Shown here one piece after another: positions 44,105-53,506 of a stretch of 64,000 nucleotides of DNA. The translations under genes were made by a program, and so were the position numbers. The stretch spans positions 1 through 64,000 of the forward strand of contig NZ_CAKKLX010000013.1 in assembly GCF_918698155.1 (NCBI RefSeq). Direction: 5' to 3'. Numbering within the stretch: the first letter of the stretch is position 1; each line of letters begins with the position of its first letter. The notes under the pieces are model-generated. The model was not told the DNA's origin. It did no database searches and saw only the letters and a program-made list of their open reading frames with translations. Source of the DNA: Roseomonas sp. CECT 9278. GTDB taxonomy: Bacteria; Pseudomonadota; Alphaproteobacteria; Acetobacterales; Acetobacteraceae.

Positions 44105-44743
44105 ATGCGACGCACCTTCTACGGCTGGGCCACGCCCAATTCGAACCGCGTCACCGTGATGCTGGAGGAATGCGGCCTCGACTACGCGGTGCGCGGCGTG
44201 AACATCCGCAGCCGCGAGCAGTTCGCGCCCGAGATCCTGGCGCTGAATCCGTATGGCAAGGTGCCGATCCTGGTCGAGGACCCGCAGGACGGCACGCCGC
44301 CGCTGGTGCTGTTCGAGAGCGGCGCGATCCTGCTGCACCTGGCGGAGACCCGGGGCGTGCTGCTGCCCGGCGATGCGCGCGGGCGGGCCGAGGTCATGGC
44401 ATGGCTGATGGTCGTGCTGACCTCGCTCGGCCCCTATACCGGCCAGGCGCATCACTGGACGGAGCTGGCGCCGGAGAAGCCGCCGGCGGCGCGTGCCCAT
44501 GCGCTGGCGCTGGTGGACCGGGTCTATCGCCTGCTGGACGAACGCCTGGCCGCGGTGCCGTTCCTGGGCGGGGCGGCGTATTCGGTCGCCGATGTCGCAG
44601 CCTATCCCTGGGTGGCGCGGGCGTCCTGGGCGGCGCGGCGGGTCGAGGACACGCCGCACCTCGCGCGCTGGTTCGCGACGGTGGGCGCACGCCCGGCGGT
44701 GCGGCGCGGCATGGCGCAGCCGCAGGGTGCGCGACTGGAATAG
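44105..44743 (+). CDS. Glutathione S-transferase family protein
   Basis: The 212-residue protein has a thioredoxin-like N-domain with YGWATPNSNRVTVMLEECGL, where SNR is the usual glutathione-activating serine region (about residue 13), and NPYGKVPILVED with the conserved cis-proline. FESGAILLHLAE contains the Glu-Ser glutathione contact. The C-domain is all helical. GSTs here often serve in degradation of aromatic acids (maleylpyruvate isomerase type) or detoxification. It follows the Bug gene by 5 bp, suggesting that it acts on the compound that this protein imports. Confidence 0.9.
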   Translation: MRRTFYGWATPNSNRVTVMLEECGLDYAVRGVNIRSREQFAPEILALNPYGKVPILVEDPQDGTPPLVLFESGAILLHLAETRGVLLPGDARGRAEVMAWLMVVLTSLGPYTGQAHHWTELAPEKPPAARAHALALVDRVYRLLDERLAAVPFLGGAAYSVADVAAYPWVARASWAARRVEDTPHLARWFATVGARPAVRRGMAQPQGARLE

Positions 44744-44749
44744 CGCAGA

Positions 44750-44779
44750 CCCCGATCGGATGGCGCCATCCGATCGGGG
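44750..44779. terminator. Perfect 30-bp palindrome between convergent genes
   Basis: The arms CCCCGATCGGATGGC and GCCATCCGATCGGGG are exact complements with no spacer. The site begins 7 bp after the GST stop, and the convergent crotonase gene ends about 78 bp away. It would fold on either strand and is likely a bidirectional terminator, though no T tract is present. A palindromic protein-binding site is a second option. Confidence 0.7.
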
Positions 44780-44856
44780 GAAGATGCTCGCGACAACGAT
44801 GATGCGGCGGCACTGCAGCGCGCCGGTGCCAGCGCGAGCGGCCGTGGCGCGCGCGG

Positions 44857-45636
44857 TCAGGCGCCGCGGAACACCGGCGCGCGCTTTTCGCGGAAGGCGG
44901 CCAGGCCTTCCTGGATATCCGCGCTGTCCTTGCAGATGCGCGCGCGCTCGTCGCACGCCTCGACATCGAGCATGCCGTGGCCGATCTCGTTCAGCGCCTG
45001 CTTGATGCCCTGCACGGCCAGCGGCGCCATCGATTCGAGCGTCGTCGCCAGCGCATCCACCGTGGCGTCGAGAGCGGCGGGTTCGACCAGATGCGTGAGG
45101 TATCCAACGCGCAGCAATTCCTCCGCGCCAAGCTTCTCGGCCGTCAGGAACAGGCGCTTGGCGGTGTTGAGGCCAAGCCGCGAGACGTAGCGGCGCAGCC
45201 CGCCCGGATAATAGTGCACGCCCAGGCGCGCGGCGGGCATGAACATCTCCATCCCCGTCACGCCCACGCGGAAATCGGCGGTCAGCGCGAGGTCGGTGGA
45301 CCCGCCATACACGCCGCCCTGCAGGCGCATGATGGTGGGCACGCGCAGCCTCTCGAAGCGGTCCACCATCACGTCGAAGCCGGGCGCCTTGGCCGCTTCC
45401 GCCTTGTCCTCGGCGAAGCCGCCCAGGTGGAAGCCGGCGCTGAAGGCGGGGCCGGATGCGGCCATCACCAGCACGCGCAGGTCGCGATTGGCATCGACGG
45501 TGTCGAAGTAGTCCAGCAGGCGGATGATGTCGCCGGGCTCGACGCGATTGCGGTGGCGCGCGCGGTGCAGGCGGATGGTGGCGCGGCGGCCGCTGATTTC
45601 GAGGCTGGGGGGATCGAGGCGGGTGTCTTCGGTCAT
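44857..45636 (-). CDS. Enoyl-CoA hydratase/isomerase family protein (crotonase fold)
   Basis: The 259-residue protein has the crotonase fold: PAFSAGFHLGG for the first oxyanion hole, and GGVYGGSTDLALTADFRV for the second loop. The usual catalytic pair (two Glu) is not kept: the first corresponds to an Asp (STDLA), and the second sits in MFMPAARLG where Ala replaces it. So a normal hydratase reaction is doubtful; isomerase, decarboxylase or hydrolase activities of the superfamily are more likely. The C-terminal helical segment (EGLAAFREKRAPVFRG) is typical. It is convergent with the GST gene. Confidence 0.86.
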   Translation of the reverse strand: MTEDTRLDPPSLEISGRRATIRLHRARHRNRVEPGDIIRLLDYFDTVDANRDLRVLVMAASGPAFSAGFHLGGFAEDKAEAAKAPGFDVMVDRFERLRVPTIMRLQGGVYGGSTDLALTADFRVGVTGMEMFMPAARLGVHYYPGGLRRYVSRLGLNTAKRLFLTAEKLGAEELLRVGYLTHLVEPAALDATVDALATTLESMAPLAVQGIKQALNEIGHGMLDVEACDERARICKDSADIQEGLAAFREKRAPVFRGA

Positions 45637-45696
45637 GGCGTTATCCTTCCTGGGGCGCAGTTTCACCGATGCCGCGGCGGAAGGCCATGCGTCGCG

Positions 45697-46932
45697 TCAG
45701 CCCATCAGCGCCAGGCCCTCGGCGACCGAGACGAATTCGCCGCCCGCCACCACGCGCGCGGGCCCGAAGCGCGCTTCGAAGATGCGCCGCACCGCCGGCA
45801 CCAGCGATGTCCCGCCCGTGAGGAAGACGCGGTCCACCGCATCCGGCAGGGTCCCGGCATCGGCCAGAGCGGCATCCACCGCGGCGCCGATGCGCGCGAG
45901 TTCCGGCGCGATCCAGGCTTCGAAGTCGGCGCGCGCGACCGGCGCCGCCAGGGCGAAGCAGCCATGGCGGAAGTCGAGCATCGCATCCCCGCGGGTCGAC
46001 AGCGCCGCCTTCACGCCGGACACCGCGCGATACAGCGCATAGCCGGCATCGGCCTCGATCAGCCGCACCAGGTCGTGCAGCGCGGCGGGGTCCTCGGCGG
46101 TGCGCGCGACCTCCGCGATGTCGCGCAGCGTGCGCGGCGCGCGCATCATCGACAGCTGGTGCCAGCGCGCGAAGCCGGCATACCAGGCCGCCGGCACGGG
46201 CAGCGGGTCGCCGCCCATCACCCGATACGTGCTGCCCTTGCCCAGCCGCGGCGAGACGACGTGGTCGATGATGCGGTAGTCGAAGGCATCGCCGGCAATG
46301 CCGACACCCGCATGGCCCAGCGCGGTGACCCGTCGCGGCGGCCCGGGTTCGAAGCGCAGCACCGAGAAGTCCGACGTGCCGCCGCCGAAATCCGCGACCA
46401 GGACGGTCGCCGGCGCATCCAGCCCCTGCGCGAAGCGATGCCCGGCCGCGGCCGGCTCCAGCGCCAGCGTGACATCGGCGAAGCCCGCCTGCGCGAAGGC
46501 GGCGCGCAGGCGTTGCGCACCGAAGGCGTCGTCGGCGGCCTCCCCCACGAAGCGCACGGGGCGCCCGACGACGATGCGCGCGCCCGCCATCTGCGGCGCC
46601 AGCGGGCCGAGCCAATGGCGCAGGAAGGTCGCGACCAGCGCCTCCAGCCCGAAGCCGCGGCCGAGGATGCGCGTCTCGGTGAAGCTGCGCTGCGCCAGGT
46701 ACGACTTCATCGACATGATCAGCCGGCTGTCGAGCGGGGATTCGAGATAGGCCTCGATCGCCGCCGGCCCGGCCGCGTCGCGCGGGCGTCCATCGGCGCC
46801 GGCCCAGAAGCACAGCACGGAGCGGAACACCTCGCGCCCCGGCAGGCCGAGCGTGCGCACGACCCCATCGGCGCCACGCAGCGCGGCGACCGAGTTGGTC
46901 GTGCCGAAGTCGAGGCCGATGGCAGGGCGCAT
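45697..46932 (-). CDS. Hsp70 family protein (YegD-like, lacking the substrate domain)
   Basis: The 411-residue protein contains the actin/Hsp70 ATPase fold: phosphate 1 motif GLDFGTTNSVAAL (residues 6-18), phosphate 2 VLVADFGGGTSDFSVLRF, and adenosine motif VFLTGGTSLVPAVRRIF near the C-terminus. The peptide-binding beta-sandwich of DnaK is absent, as in YegD. So it is more likely a regulatory or assembly ATPase than a general chaperone. The ATG is chosen just before the first strand. A small membrane peptide gene diverges upstream, with no DnaJ or GrpE nearby. Confidence 0.9.
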   Translation of the reverse strand: MRPAIGLDFGTTNSVAALRGADGVVRTLGLPGREVFRSVLCFWAGADGRPRDAAGPAAIEAYLESPLDSRLIMSMKSYLAQRSFTETRILGRGFGLEALVATFLRHWLGPLAPQMAGARIVVGRPVRFVGEAADDAFGAQRLRAAFAQAGFADVTLALEPAAAGHRFAQGLDAPATVLVADFGGGTSDFSVLRFEPGPPRRVTALGHAGVGIAGDAFDYRIIDHVVSPRLGKGSTYRVMGGDPLPVPAAWYAGFARWHQLSMMRAPRTLRDIAEVARTAEDPAALHDLVRLIEADAGYALYRAVSGVKAALSTRGDAMLDFRHGCFALAAPVARADFEAWIAPELARIGAAVDAALADAGTLPDAVDRVFLTGGTSLVPAVRRIFEARFGPARVVAGGEFVSVAEGLALMG

Positions 46933-47123
46933 GGGGGCGGCGATCCGGGGCGGGGGCGCGCCGTGACGCGCGATGGGCGCGCACCGTGCGGAGCGACAGG
47001 GGGGCGCCTTGAAGCGCGAAGCGCGCGGGCGTGCAAGGCCGCGCCGCCCTGCGCCCCGATCGCAAACGGGATGCAACCATCCCGGCGCGGCCGCGTTACG
47101 GCGATTGTAACGGAGGATTGAAC

Positions 47124-47198
47124 ATGAACAGCATCGTCTACATCGTCGGCGCCGTGGTCATCGTGCTGGCCATCCTGGGCTTCCTCGGCCTGCGCTGA
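47124..47198 (+). CDS. Single-helix membrane peptide, 24 residues
   Basis: A 24-codon frame begins MNSIVYIVGAVVIVLA and ends FLGLR. A GGAGG ribosome site precedes it. The peptide is one transmembrane helix and nothing else. I know of similar 24-residue peptides in alphaproteobacteria, and the very clear ribosome site supports translation. Just upstream, CGTTAC and GTAACG form an inverted repeat (about 47093-47111) that might be an operator or a hairpin covering the ribosome site. Function unknown. Confidence 0.65.
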   Translation: MNSIVYIVGAVVIVLAILGFLGLR

Positions 47199-47235
47199 GC
47201 CCCGCATTCCGGCACCGGCCCGCACACCCGCCACG

Positions 47236-47263
47236 GCACCCCCGGGTGCTCGCGCGGGGGTGC
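47236..47263. terminator. Hairpin after the 24-residue gene
   Basis: GCACCCCC and GGGGGTGC form an 8-bp stem around a 12-nt loop, between the small membrane gene and convergent glcB. The preceding CCGGCACCGGCCCGC resembles the first arm of the long hairpin at 62818, so this may be a degraded relative. A bidirectional terminator is inferred. Confidence 0.45.
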
Positions 47264-47286
47264 GGGGCGGTGCCTCTGGCGCGCCG

Positions 47287-49431
47287 TCAGGCCGCCTTGG
47301 CTTCCCGGCGGCGCCGCGTCAGCACGAATTCGGTGTAGCCATTGGGCTGCGACGTGCCTTCGAAGACCAGGTCGCAGGCCGCCTTGAAGGCCGGGCCGTC
47401 GAAGCCCGGCGCCATCGCCACATAGGCGGCATCGCCGGCATTCTGGCGGTCCACCACCGCGGCCATGCGCTGCAGCGTCTCCATCACCTGGTCGCGCGTC
47501 ACGATGCCGTGGCGCAGCCAGTTCGCGATGTGCTGCGCGCTGATCCGCAGCGTCGCGCGGTCTTCCATCAGGCCGACATTGTTGATGTCGGGCACCTTCG
47601 AACAGCCCACGCCCTGGTCCACCCAGCGCACGACATAGCCCAGGATGCCCTGCGCGTTGTTGTCGAGCTCGGCCTGCACGTCGGCCGGCGACCAGTTGGT
47701 GTCGCGCGCGAGCGGCACGGTCAGGATGTCGTCGAGCTTCGCGCGGCGGCCGCCCGTCGCCAGTTCGTCCTGCCGCGCCGCGACATCGACCTGGTGGTAG
47801 TGCAGCGCATGCAGCGTCGCGGCGGTCGGCGACGGCACCCAGGCGGTATTGGCCCCCGCCTTCGGGTGGCCGACCTTCTGGTCGAGCATCGCGGCCATCA
47901 TGTCGGGCATCGCCCACATGCCCTTGCCGATCTGCGCGCGGCCGCGCAGACCGCAGGCCAGGCCGGTGTCGACGTTCCAGTCCTCATAGGCCTTGATCCA
48001 GGGCAGCGCGCGCATGTCGTTCTTGCGCACCACCGGCCCGGCTTCCATCGATGTGTGGATCTCGTCGCCCGTGCGGTCGAGGAAGCCGGTGTTGATGAAC
48101 ACCACGCGGTCCTTCACCGCCGCGATGCAGGCCTTGAGGTTGACGGTGGTGCGCCGTTCCTCGTCCATGATGCCGATCTTGAGCGTGTACCGCTTGAGGC
48201 CGAGCGCGTCCTCGACACGCGCGAACAGCGTGTCGGCCCAGCGCACTTCCTCCGGCCCGTGCATCTTCGGCTTCACGATATAAACGGACCCGGCGCGCGA
48301 ATTCAGCCGCTTGCCGCGGATGTCGTGCAGCGCGATCGCGACCGTGCAGAGCGCATCGAGCACCGTCTCGGGCACCTCGGCGCCGTCGAGCGTCACGGCA
48401 TCGGTCATCATGTGGTGGCCGACATTGCGCACCAGCATGACCGACCGGCCATGCAGCGTGACCTCGCCACCGCCGGGCCTGTGGAACACGCGGTCGGGAT
48501 TGAGCCGCCGCACCATGGTCTGGCCGCCCTTGTCGAATTCCGCCGTCAGGTCGCCCTTCATCAGGCCGAGCCAGTTGCGATAGACATCGACCTTGTCCTC
48601 GGCATCGACCGCGGCGACGGAATCCTCGCAATCCTGGATGGTGGTGAGGGCGGATTCCAGCGCGACGTCGCTGATCCCGGCCGCATCGGTCCTGCCGATC
48701 GGGTGGGTGCGGTCGAACTTCACCTCGATATGCAGGCCGTTGTTGGCAAACAGCAGCGCGGTCGGCGCGGCGGCATCGCCCAGGTAGCCGACGCATTGCG
48801 CGGGCTTCGCGAGGCCGGTGGTCGCGCCGTCCTTCAGCGTGACGACCAGCGCCGCGCCGTCCAGGCGGTAGCCGGTGGCCTCGGCGTGGCTGCCGCGCGC
48901 CAGCGGCGCCGCGCTGTCGAGCACGGCGCGCGCCTTCGCGATCACCGCCGCGCCGCGCGCCGGGTCGTAGCCCTTCGCGCGCGGGCCGTCCTGCGGGATG
49001 GCGTCGGTGCCATAGAGCGCATCGTACAGGCTGCCCCAGCGCGCATTCGCCGCGTTCAGCGCGTAGCGCGCGTTGGAGACCGGCACCACCAGCTGCGGCC
49101 CGGCCAGCGTCGCGATCTCGGCGTCCACATCCGCGGTGCCGACCTTCACCTCGGCCGGTTCGGGCAGCAGGTAGCCGATCTCCTTGAGGAAGGCGGTATA
49201 GGCCGCGAGGTCGATGGGCTTGGCGGGATTCGCCCCGTGCCAGGCGTCGATCTTCGCCTGCAGCTCGTCGCGCCTGGCCAGCAGCGCCGCGTTCGCGGGG
49301 GCGAGGTCGCGCAGGATGCTCTCCATCGCCGCCCAGAAGCGCGCGGGCTCGACCCCGGTGCCGGGCAGCGCCTCGGTCTCCATGAAGGCCCGGAGCACGG
49401 GCGCGACGACAAGGCCCTGGGATGCGGGCAT
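47287..49431 (-). CDS. glcB: Malate synthase G
   Basis: The 714-residue enzyme condenses glyoxylate and acetyl-CoA to malate in the glyoxylate or glycolate pathway. Family marks: [37 protein letters not shown] with the Mg-binding Glu, [20 protein letters not shown] with the second metal-binding Asp, and [20 protein letters not shown]. The C-terminal domain contains the catalytic base region near [20 protein letters not shown]. Length matches the G isoform. No isocitrate lyase or glycolate oxidase lies next to it. The start is at the ATG with family alignment; the upstream frame runs into the minisatellite. Confidence 0.96.
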   Translation of the reverse strand: MPASQGLVVAPVLRAFMETEALPGTGVEPARFWAAMESILRDLAPANAALLARRDELQAKIDAWHGANPAKPIDLAAYTAFLKEIGYLLPEPAEVKVGTADVDAEIATLAGPQLVVPVSNARYALNAANARWGSLYDALYGTDAIPQDGPRAKGYDPARGAAVIAKARAVLDSAAPLARGSHAEATGYRLDGAALVVTLKDGATTGLAKPAQCVGYLGDAAAPTALLFANNGLHIEVKFDRTHPIGRTDAAGISDVALESALTTIQDCEDSVAAVDAEDKVDVYRNWLGLMKGDLTAEFDKGGQTMVRRLNPDRVFHRPGGGEVTLHGRSVMLVRNVGHHMMTDAVTLDGAEVPETVLDALCTVAIALHDIRGKRLNSRAGSVYIVKPKMHGPEEVRWADTLFARVEDALGLKRYTLKIGIMDEERRTTVNLKACIAAVKDRVVFINTGFLDRTGDEIHTSMEAGPVVRKNDMRALPWIKAYEDWNVDTGLACGLRGRAQIGKGMWAMPDMMAAMLDQKVGHPKAGANTAWVPSPTAATLHALHYHQVDVAARQDELATGGRRAKLDDILTVPLARDTNWSPADVQAELDNNAQGILGYVVRWVDQGVGCSKVPDINNVGLMEDRATLRISAQHIANWLRHGIVTRDQVMETLQRMAAVVDRQNAGDAAYVAMAPGFDGPAFKAACDLVFEGTSQPNGYTEFVLTRRRREAKAA

Positions 49432-49597
49432 GGCAATTTCTCCTGTCGCGTCGCGCCTGGACGGCGCGCGGCTGATGGTCTGCGCCGCTGGGCGCGCTGG
49501 CGGGCGTGTCCACCCCCGGCGGGGCGGGGCGCGGCTCGGCGGGTGTCTTATGGGCAAAGGCGGCGGGGGGCAAACCGCGGGCAGCCCTTGCCCCGGC

Positions 49598-49843
49598 GCG
49601 CCTCCGGCACCCCTTGCCCCTGCGCGCCTCCGGCACCCCTTGCCCCTGCGCGCCTCCGGCACCCCTTGCCCCTGCGCGCCTCCGGCACCCCTTGCCCCTG
49701 CGCGCCTCCGGCGCCCCTTGCCCCTGCGCGCCTCCGGCACCCCTTGCCCCTGCGCGCCTCCGGCACCCCTTGCCCCTGCGCGCCTCCGGCACCCCTTGCC
49801 CCTGCGCGCCTCCGGCACCCCTTGCCCCTGCGCGCCTCCGGCG
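49598..49843. repeat. 26-bp minisatellite, about 9.5 units
   Basis: Nine complete 26-bp units start at 49598, 49624, 49650, 49676, 49702, 49728, 49754, 49780 and 49806, plus a partial unit at 49832-49843. Each unit starts GCGCCTCCGG and ends CCCTTGCCCCTGC. The only variation I saw is the fifth unit, which reads GGCGCCCC in place of GGCACCCC. Being 26 bp, three units bring the frame back, so repeated peptides appear in many frames. None resembles a protein. It lies in the 448-bp divergent spacer between glcB and the GGT gene. The rest of the spacer shows no feature. Confidence 0.92.
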
Positions 49844-49879
49844 CGACGCTTCCCCCCGAACCCAAGAAAGGAACGCCCC

Positions 49880-51451
49880 ATGGCCTGGACACCGCCCCCG
49901 CATGTGACGCAGCACTGGCAGGTGACCAAGCCCGGCGCGACCGGCAAGCGGGGCATGGTCGCCTCCCAGGCGCGCGACGCCGCCGAGGCCGGCATCGCCA
50001 TCCTCGCCGAAGGCGGCACCGCGGCGGATGCGGCGGTCGCCACCGCCTTCGCCCTGGCGGTGGTCGAACCCTGGAACTCCGGTCTCGGCGGCATCGGCTT
50101 TACCCAGGTGGCGGGGCCGGGCATCCCGGCGCAGACCTTCGACTTCGGGCCGGTCTCGCCGCATGCGCTCGACCCCTCGGCCTTCCCGATGACGGGCAAG
50201 ATGAAGGACGACCTGTTCACCTGGCCGGAGGTGTTCGAGGACCGCAACGTCCATGGCCCGCTGTCCTTCGCCATCCCGTCCTCGGTCGCCGGCTATGCCG
50301 AGCTGCACGCGCGCCATGGCCGGCTGCCGCTGAAGGTCGTGATGGAGCCGGCGGTGGCGCTGGCCAAGCGCGGCCTGGCGCAGGACTGGTTCACCACGCT
50401 GAAGGTCGCCAACAGCGCATCCGTGCTGCGGATGTATGCCGAGAGCGCGCGCATCTACCTGCCCAATGGCCTGCCGCCGGTCGCCCCCTACCAGGGCAGC
50501 CCCGGCTTCTTCCGCCAGGGCAACCTGGCGCAGACCCTCGAACGGCTCGCCACGGCAGGGCTGCGCGACTTCTACGAAGGCGAGATCGCCAGCCAGCTGC
50601 TGGCCGATTTCCGCGACATGGGATCGCCGATCAACGCCGCCGACCTGGCGGGCTGCACGGCGCTGGTGCGCCCCGCGCTGGAAGCCGCATGGCGCGGCAA
50701 GCGGCTGTTCCTGGCCAATGGCCTGACCGCCGCGCCGACCCTGCTGCGCGTGCTGGAAGGCATGCGAAGCGCGGATTTCAGCGGCGCGGCGCCCTCCCCC
50801 GCCTGGTACGCGCAGCTCGCGCGCGTGATGCGCGCGGCCTATGCGGAGCGCCTCGCGGGCCTGGGCGACGCCGAACCCAAGGCCGCGGAATCCTGCACCA
50901 CCCACCTGACCGTCTGCGACAAGGACGGGATGATGGTGGCGATGACCACCACGCTGCTGTCCTCGATGGGCTCGCGCGTCGTGCTGCCGCGATCGGGCGT
51001 GCTGATGAACAACGGCATCATGTGGTTCGACCCGCGGCCCGAGGCGATGAACGCGCTCGCGCCGGGCAAGCGGCCACTGACCAACATGTGCCCGGTGATC
51101 GCCGGGGATGGCGACACGCCCTCGATCGCCGCCGGCGCCTCGGGCGGGCGTCGCATCATGGCCTCGGTCTTCCAGACCCTGTCCTACGTGGCGGATTTCG
51201 GCATGACGCCGGACCAGGCGGCGCATCACCCGCGCCTCGATGTCTCGGCGCCGGAGGGTGTGACAGCCGATATCCGCCTGGGCGCCGAGACCCTCGCCGC
51301 GCTGGCGAAGGACGCGACGGTGACCGAGGTGGAGCACGCGGTCCTGCCGGTGAACTTCGCCTGCCCCAACCTGATCCGCATCGCCCCCGACGGCACGCGC
51401 CACGGCATCACCGACGCCATGAGCCCCTGGAGCGCCGCCCTGGCGGAGTAA
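49880..51451 (+). CDS. Gamma-glutamyltransferase family protein (Ntn hydrolase)
   Basis: The 523-residue protein has the GGT family organisation. [20 protein letters not shown] and [11 protein letters not shown] are in the large-subunit part. The predicted processing site lies before Thr340 ([12 protein letters not shown]), which becomes the N-terminal nucleophile of the small subunit. [20 protein letters not shown] and PVIAGDGD follow. No signal peptide occurs, so unlike classical GGT it is cytoplasmic; oxamate amidohydrolase-like or other acyltransfer reactions are possible. The start follows AAAGGAACGCCCC after the minisatellite, which sits in its leader or promoter. Confidence 0.9.
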   Translation: MAWTPPPHVTQHWQVTKPGATGKRGMVASQARDAAEAGIAILAEGGTAADAAVATAFALAVVEPWNSGLGGIGFTQVAGPGIPAQTFDFGPVSPHALDPSAFPMTGKMKDDLFTWPEVFEDRNVHGPLSFAIPSSVAGYAELHARHGRLPLKVVMEPAVALAKRGLAQDWFTTLKVANSASVLRMYAESARIYLPNGLPPVAPYQGSPGFFRQGNLAQTLERLATAGLRDFYEGEIASQLLADFRDMGSPINAADLAGCTALVRPALEAAWRGKRLFLANGLTAAPTLLRVLEGMRSADFSGAAPSPAWYAQLARVMRAAYAERLAGLGDAEPKAAESCTTHLTVCDKDGMMVAMTTTLLSSMGSRVVLPRSGVLMNNGIMWFDPRPEAMNALAPGKRPLTNMCPVIAGDGDTPSIAAGASGGRRIMASVFQTLSYVADFGMTPDQAAHHPRLDVSAPEGVTADIRLGAETLAALAKDATVTEVEHAVLPVNFACPNLIRIAPDGTRHGITDAMSPWSAALAE

Positions 51452-51536
51452 CGCGGCCGCCGCCGGCCGCATCAGGCTGGTATCCCGCAGGCGCCCTGCT
51501 GCGCTACCGTTCGACTCGCGCGAGAACGGAGGCGGG

Positions 51537-51956
51537 ATGTCCGATACCGTTCCGGGGCCGGGGGCCCTGGCGGGGCAAGGCGGGTCGGCGGCGGCCGGCG
51601 CGGGTCGTCGCGACCCGGCGGCGGTGATCCTCGACGGGCTCGGCGAACGCCGCGAAGGCCCGCGCATCGAGGTCCAGCTGCCCTGCACCGTGTTCATCGG
51701 ATCGCATGTGCATGACGGCATGCTGCGCGATGTCTCGGCGGGCGGCGGCATGGTGCATGGGGTGCGCGGGATGCTGGCGGGGGACCAGGTGCGGCTGCGC
51801 CTGGCGCGCTTCGCCGACCACATGTTCCAGGCGCAGGTGCGTGGCGTCAGCCTGCTCGGCGTGCACCTGGCGGTCCGCGCGGGCGCGGAGCAGGCGCGCT
51901 GGCGCGAGGCGATCGGCGACCTGCTGCCGGATGACGGCGCGGAAGCCGCGCGTTAA
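51537..51956 (+). CDS. PilZ domain protein
   Basis: The 139-residue protein has a disordered N-terminus (1-25) followed by a PilZ domain. GERREGPRIEVQLPC has the arginine region and RDVSAGGGMVHG supplies the D-x-S-x-x-G motif for c-di-GMP. After that, strands follow around ARFADHMFQAQVRGVSLLGV. It probably binds cyclic di-GMP and passes a signal to a partner. A related gene lies 60 bp downstream. The first ATG follows GGAGGCGGG. Confidence 0.82.
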   Translation: MSDTVPGPGALAGQGGSAAAGAGRRDPAAVILDGLGERREGPRIEVQLPCTVFIGSHVHDGMLRDVSAGGGMVHGVRGMLAGDQVRLRLARFADHMFQAQVRGVSLLGVHLAVRAGAEQARWREAIGDLLPDDGAEAAR

Positions 51957-52016
51957 CGCCGCTCCCGTAGCCTGCGACGGCGCCGCCACCAGGGCGGGGT
52001 CGGAGGGCAGGTCAGC

Positions 52017-52376
52017 ATGGATCGCGGATGGGGACCGGCCGGGCATGGCGCGGGGGTCGAGGCGCCGGCCGCGGTCGCGCAGCCGCTGCATCCGGTGGCG
52101 GAACCCTGCACATTGCGATCCGCCGGCGGGCGCGTGCGCGACGGGCTGGTGCGCGAGGCCGGCGCCGCGGGCGCGATCGTGGCCGGGATCGGTGGGCTCG
52201 ACCTGGGGCAGGAGGTCGACCTGGTGCTGCCGCGCCGTGGCGGGCTGCGGCTGCGCGCGCGCATCGCCGGGATCGGCGTGCTGGGCCTGATGCTGGAGCT
52301 GCGGGCGGCGGATCGCGGGGCGGAATGGCGCCACGCGCTGCTCGGCATGACCGACGGGGGCTTCCGCGCCGCCTGA
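52017..52376 (+). CDS. Degenerate PilZ-like protein
   Basis: The 119-residue protein aligns to its upstream neighbour over about 80 residues, starting from the PCT segment through the final EWRHALLGM. At the c-di-GMP motif, D-x-S-x-x-G is EAGAAG here, and the arginine-rich approach is lost. So it is a PilZ-fold duplicate that has probably lost ligand binding. Such pairs can form heterodimers or act as partners. It is co-directional, with its own CGGAGGGCAGG ribosome site. Confidence 0.7.
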   Translation: MDRGWGPAGHGAGVEAPAAVAQPLHPVAEPCTLRSAGGRVRDGLVREAGAAGAIVAGIGGLDLGQEVDLVLPRRGGLRLRARIAGIGVLGLMLELRAADRGAEWRHALLGMTDGGFRAA

Positions 52377-52510
52377 TGGCGTGTCGCCGTGCCGGCGGCA
52401 CGGCGTTTGCTGAACACCCTGGGCATCGCAGGAGACGGGGCCGGCGCGGGCGGCGATTGCCCGCGTTTCGACCTTTCCATCCTCCTTGCGCCTGAACAGG
52501 GAGCAGATCG

Positions 52511-53500
52511 ATGAATCGTCGCGCATTTCTTGGGCTCGCCGCAGCCGGCGCCGTCGGCCCCCTCGCGCTGCCGGGCATCGCCTCGGCGCAAGCCGCCTGG
52601 CCATCCCGCGGGTCGATCCGCCTGGTCGCGCAGTTTCCCCCGGGCGGGCTGGTCGACACCATCAGCCGGCTGATGGCGCCGATCCTGTCGCAGTCGCTGG
52701 GGCAGACCGTGGTGGTCGAGAACCGTGCGGGCGCCGGCGGCGTCATCGGCACCGACTTCGTCGCGAAGCAGCCGGCCGATGGCTACACGCTGCTGGTCAG
52801 CCATGCCTCGGTGCATGTCTTCTCGGCGGCCACGATGCCCACGCTGCCCTTCCAGCCGGTCAACGACTTCACGCATATCGGGCAGCTCGTGGAAGCGCCG
52901 AACGTGCTGCTGGTGAAGGCGGAATCGCCGTTCCGGACGCTCGACCAGTACATCGCGGCGGCGCGCACGCGGCCGGTGCGCTACGGGTCGTCGGGCATCG
53001 GCTCGGCGCCGCATCTGCTGGGTGCCATGCTGACCGGCGAGACGGGCGTGACGAACCTCGACCACGTGCCCTATCGCGGCTCGGCGCCGGCGATGCAGGA
53101 CCTGATGGCGAACCAGATCGAATCCTTCATCGACCCGATCACCACCAATGTGCAGCTGATGAAGGACGGCGTGCTGCGGGCACTGGCGGTCTCCACGCCG
53201 CAGCGCCTGCCGGCCTTCCCGAACGTGCCGACCTTTGCCGAGCTCGGCTTCCCGAAGCTGACCTCGGCGCAGTGGCTGGGGCTGTCGGGGCCGAAGGGGC
53301 TGCCGGCGCCGATCGTCGAGCGGCTGTCGGCCCTGGTGCCGCAGATCGTCGCGCGCCCCGACCTGATGGTGCGCTTCGAGGAACTGCAGACCCTGCCGCG
53401 CAATCCGCCGCCGCTGGGGGCGGATTTCACCGCGCTGATCAACCAGCAGATCGGCGAATGGACCGCGGTGGCGCGGCAGTTCAACATCGTCGTGACGTAG
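52511..53500 (+). CDS. Bug family (TctC-like) binding protein, orphan 4
   Basis: The 329-residue protein has the twin-arginine-like signal NRRAFLGLAAAG and cleavage near IASAQA. The ligand loop reads AQFPPGGLVD rather than the usual PGGTTD, and the second loop QPADGYTLLV is normal. The closing segment INQQIGEWTAVARQFNI is typical of the family. It is less like the other Bugs of the window in the ligand loop, so it may bind a different acid. No permease adjoins. A three-unit structured repeat begins six bases after its stop. Confidence 0.9.
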   Translation: MNRRAFLGLAAAGAVGPLALPGIASAQAAWPSRGSIRLVAQFPPGGLVDTISRLMAPILSQSLGQTVVVENRAGAGGVIGTDFVAKQPADGYTLLVSHASVHVFSAATMPTLPFQPVNDFTHIGQLVEAPNVLLVKAESPFRTLDQYIAAARTRPVRYGSSGIGSAPHLLGAMLTGETGVTNLDHVPYRGSAPAMQDLMANQIESFIDPITTNVQLMKDGVLRALAVSTPQRLPAFPNVPTFAELGFPKLTSAQWLGLSGPKGLPAPIVERLSALVPQIVARPDLMVRFEELQTLPRNPPPLGADFTALINQQIGEWTAVARQFNIVVT

Positions 53501-53506
53501 TTTTCT

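Noticed and set aside
49548-49892. Repeat-containing protein or CRISPR array in the 26-bp repeats
   Set aside because: Units follow one another without spacers, so it is not CRISPR. 26 bp is not divisible by three, and the resulting peptides have no homology or ribosome site.
49880-51451. Classical secreted glutathione hydrolase (ggt)
   Set aside because: No signal peptide is present; the family contains cytoplasmic enzymes with other substrates.
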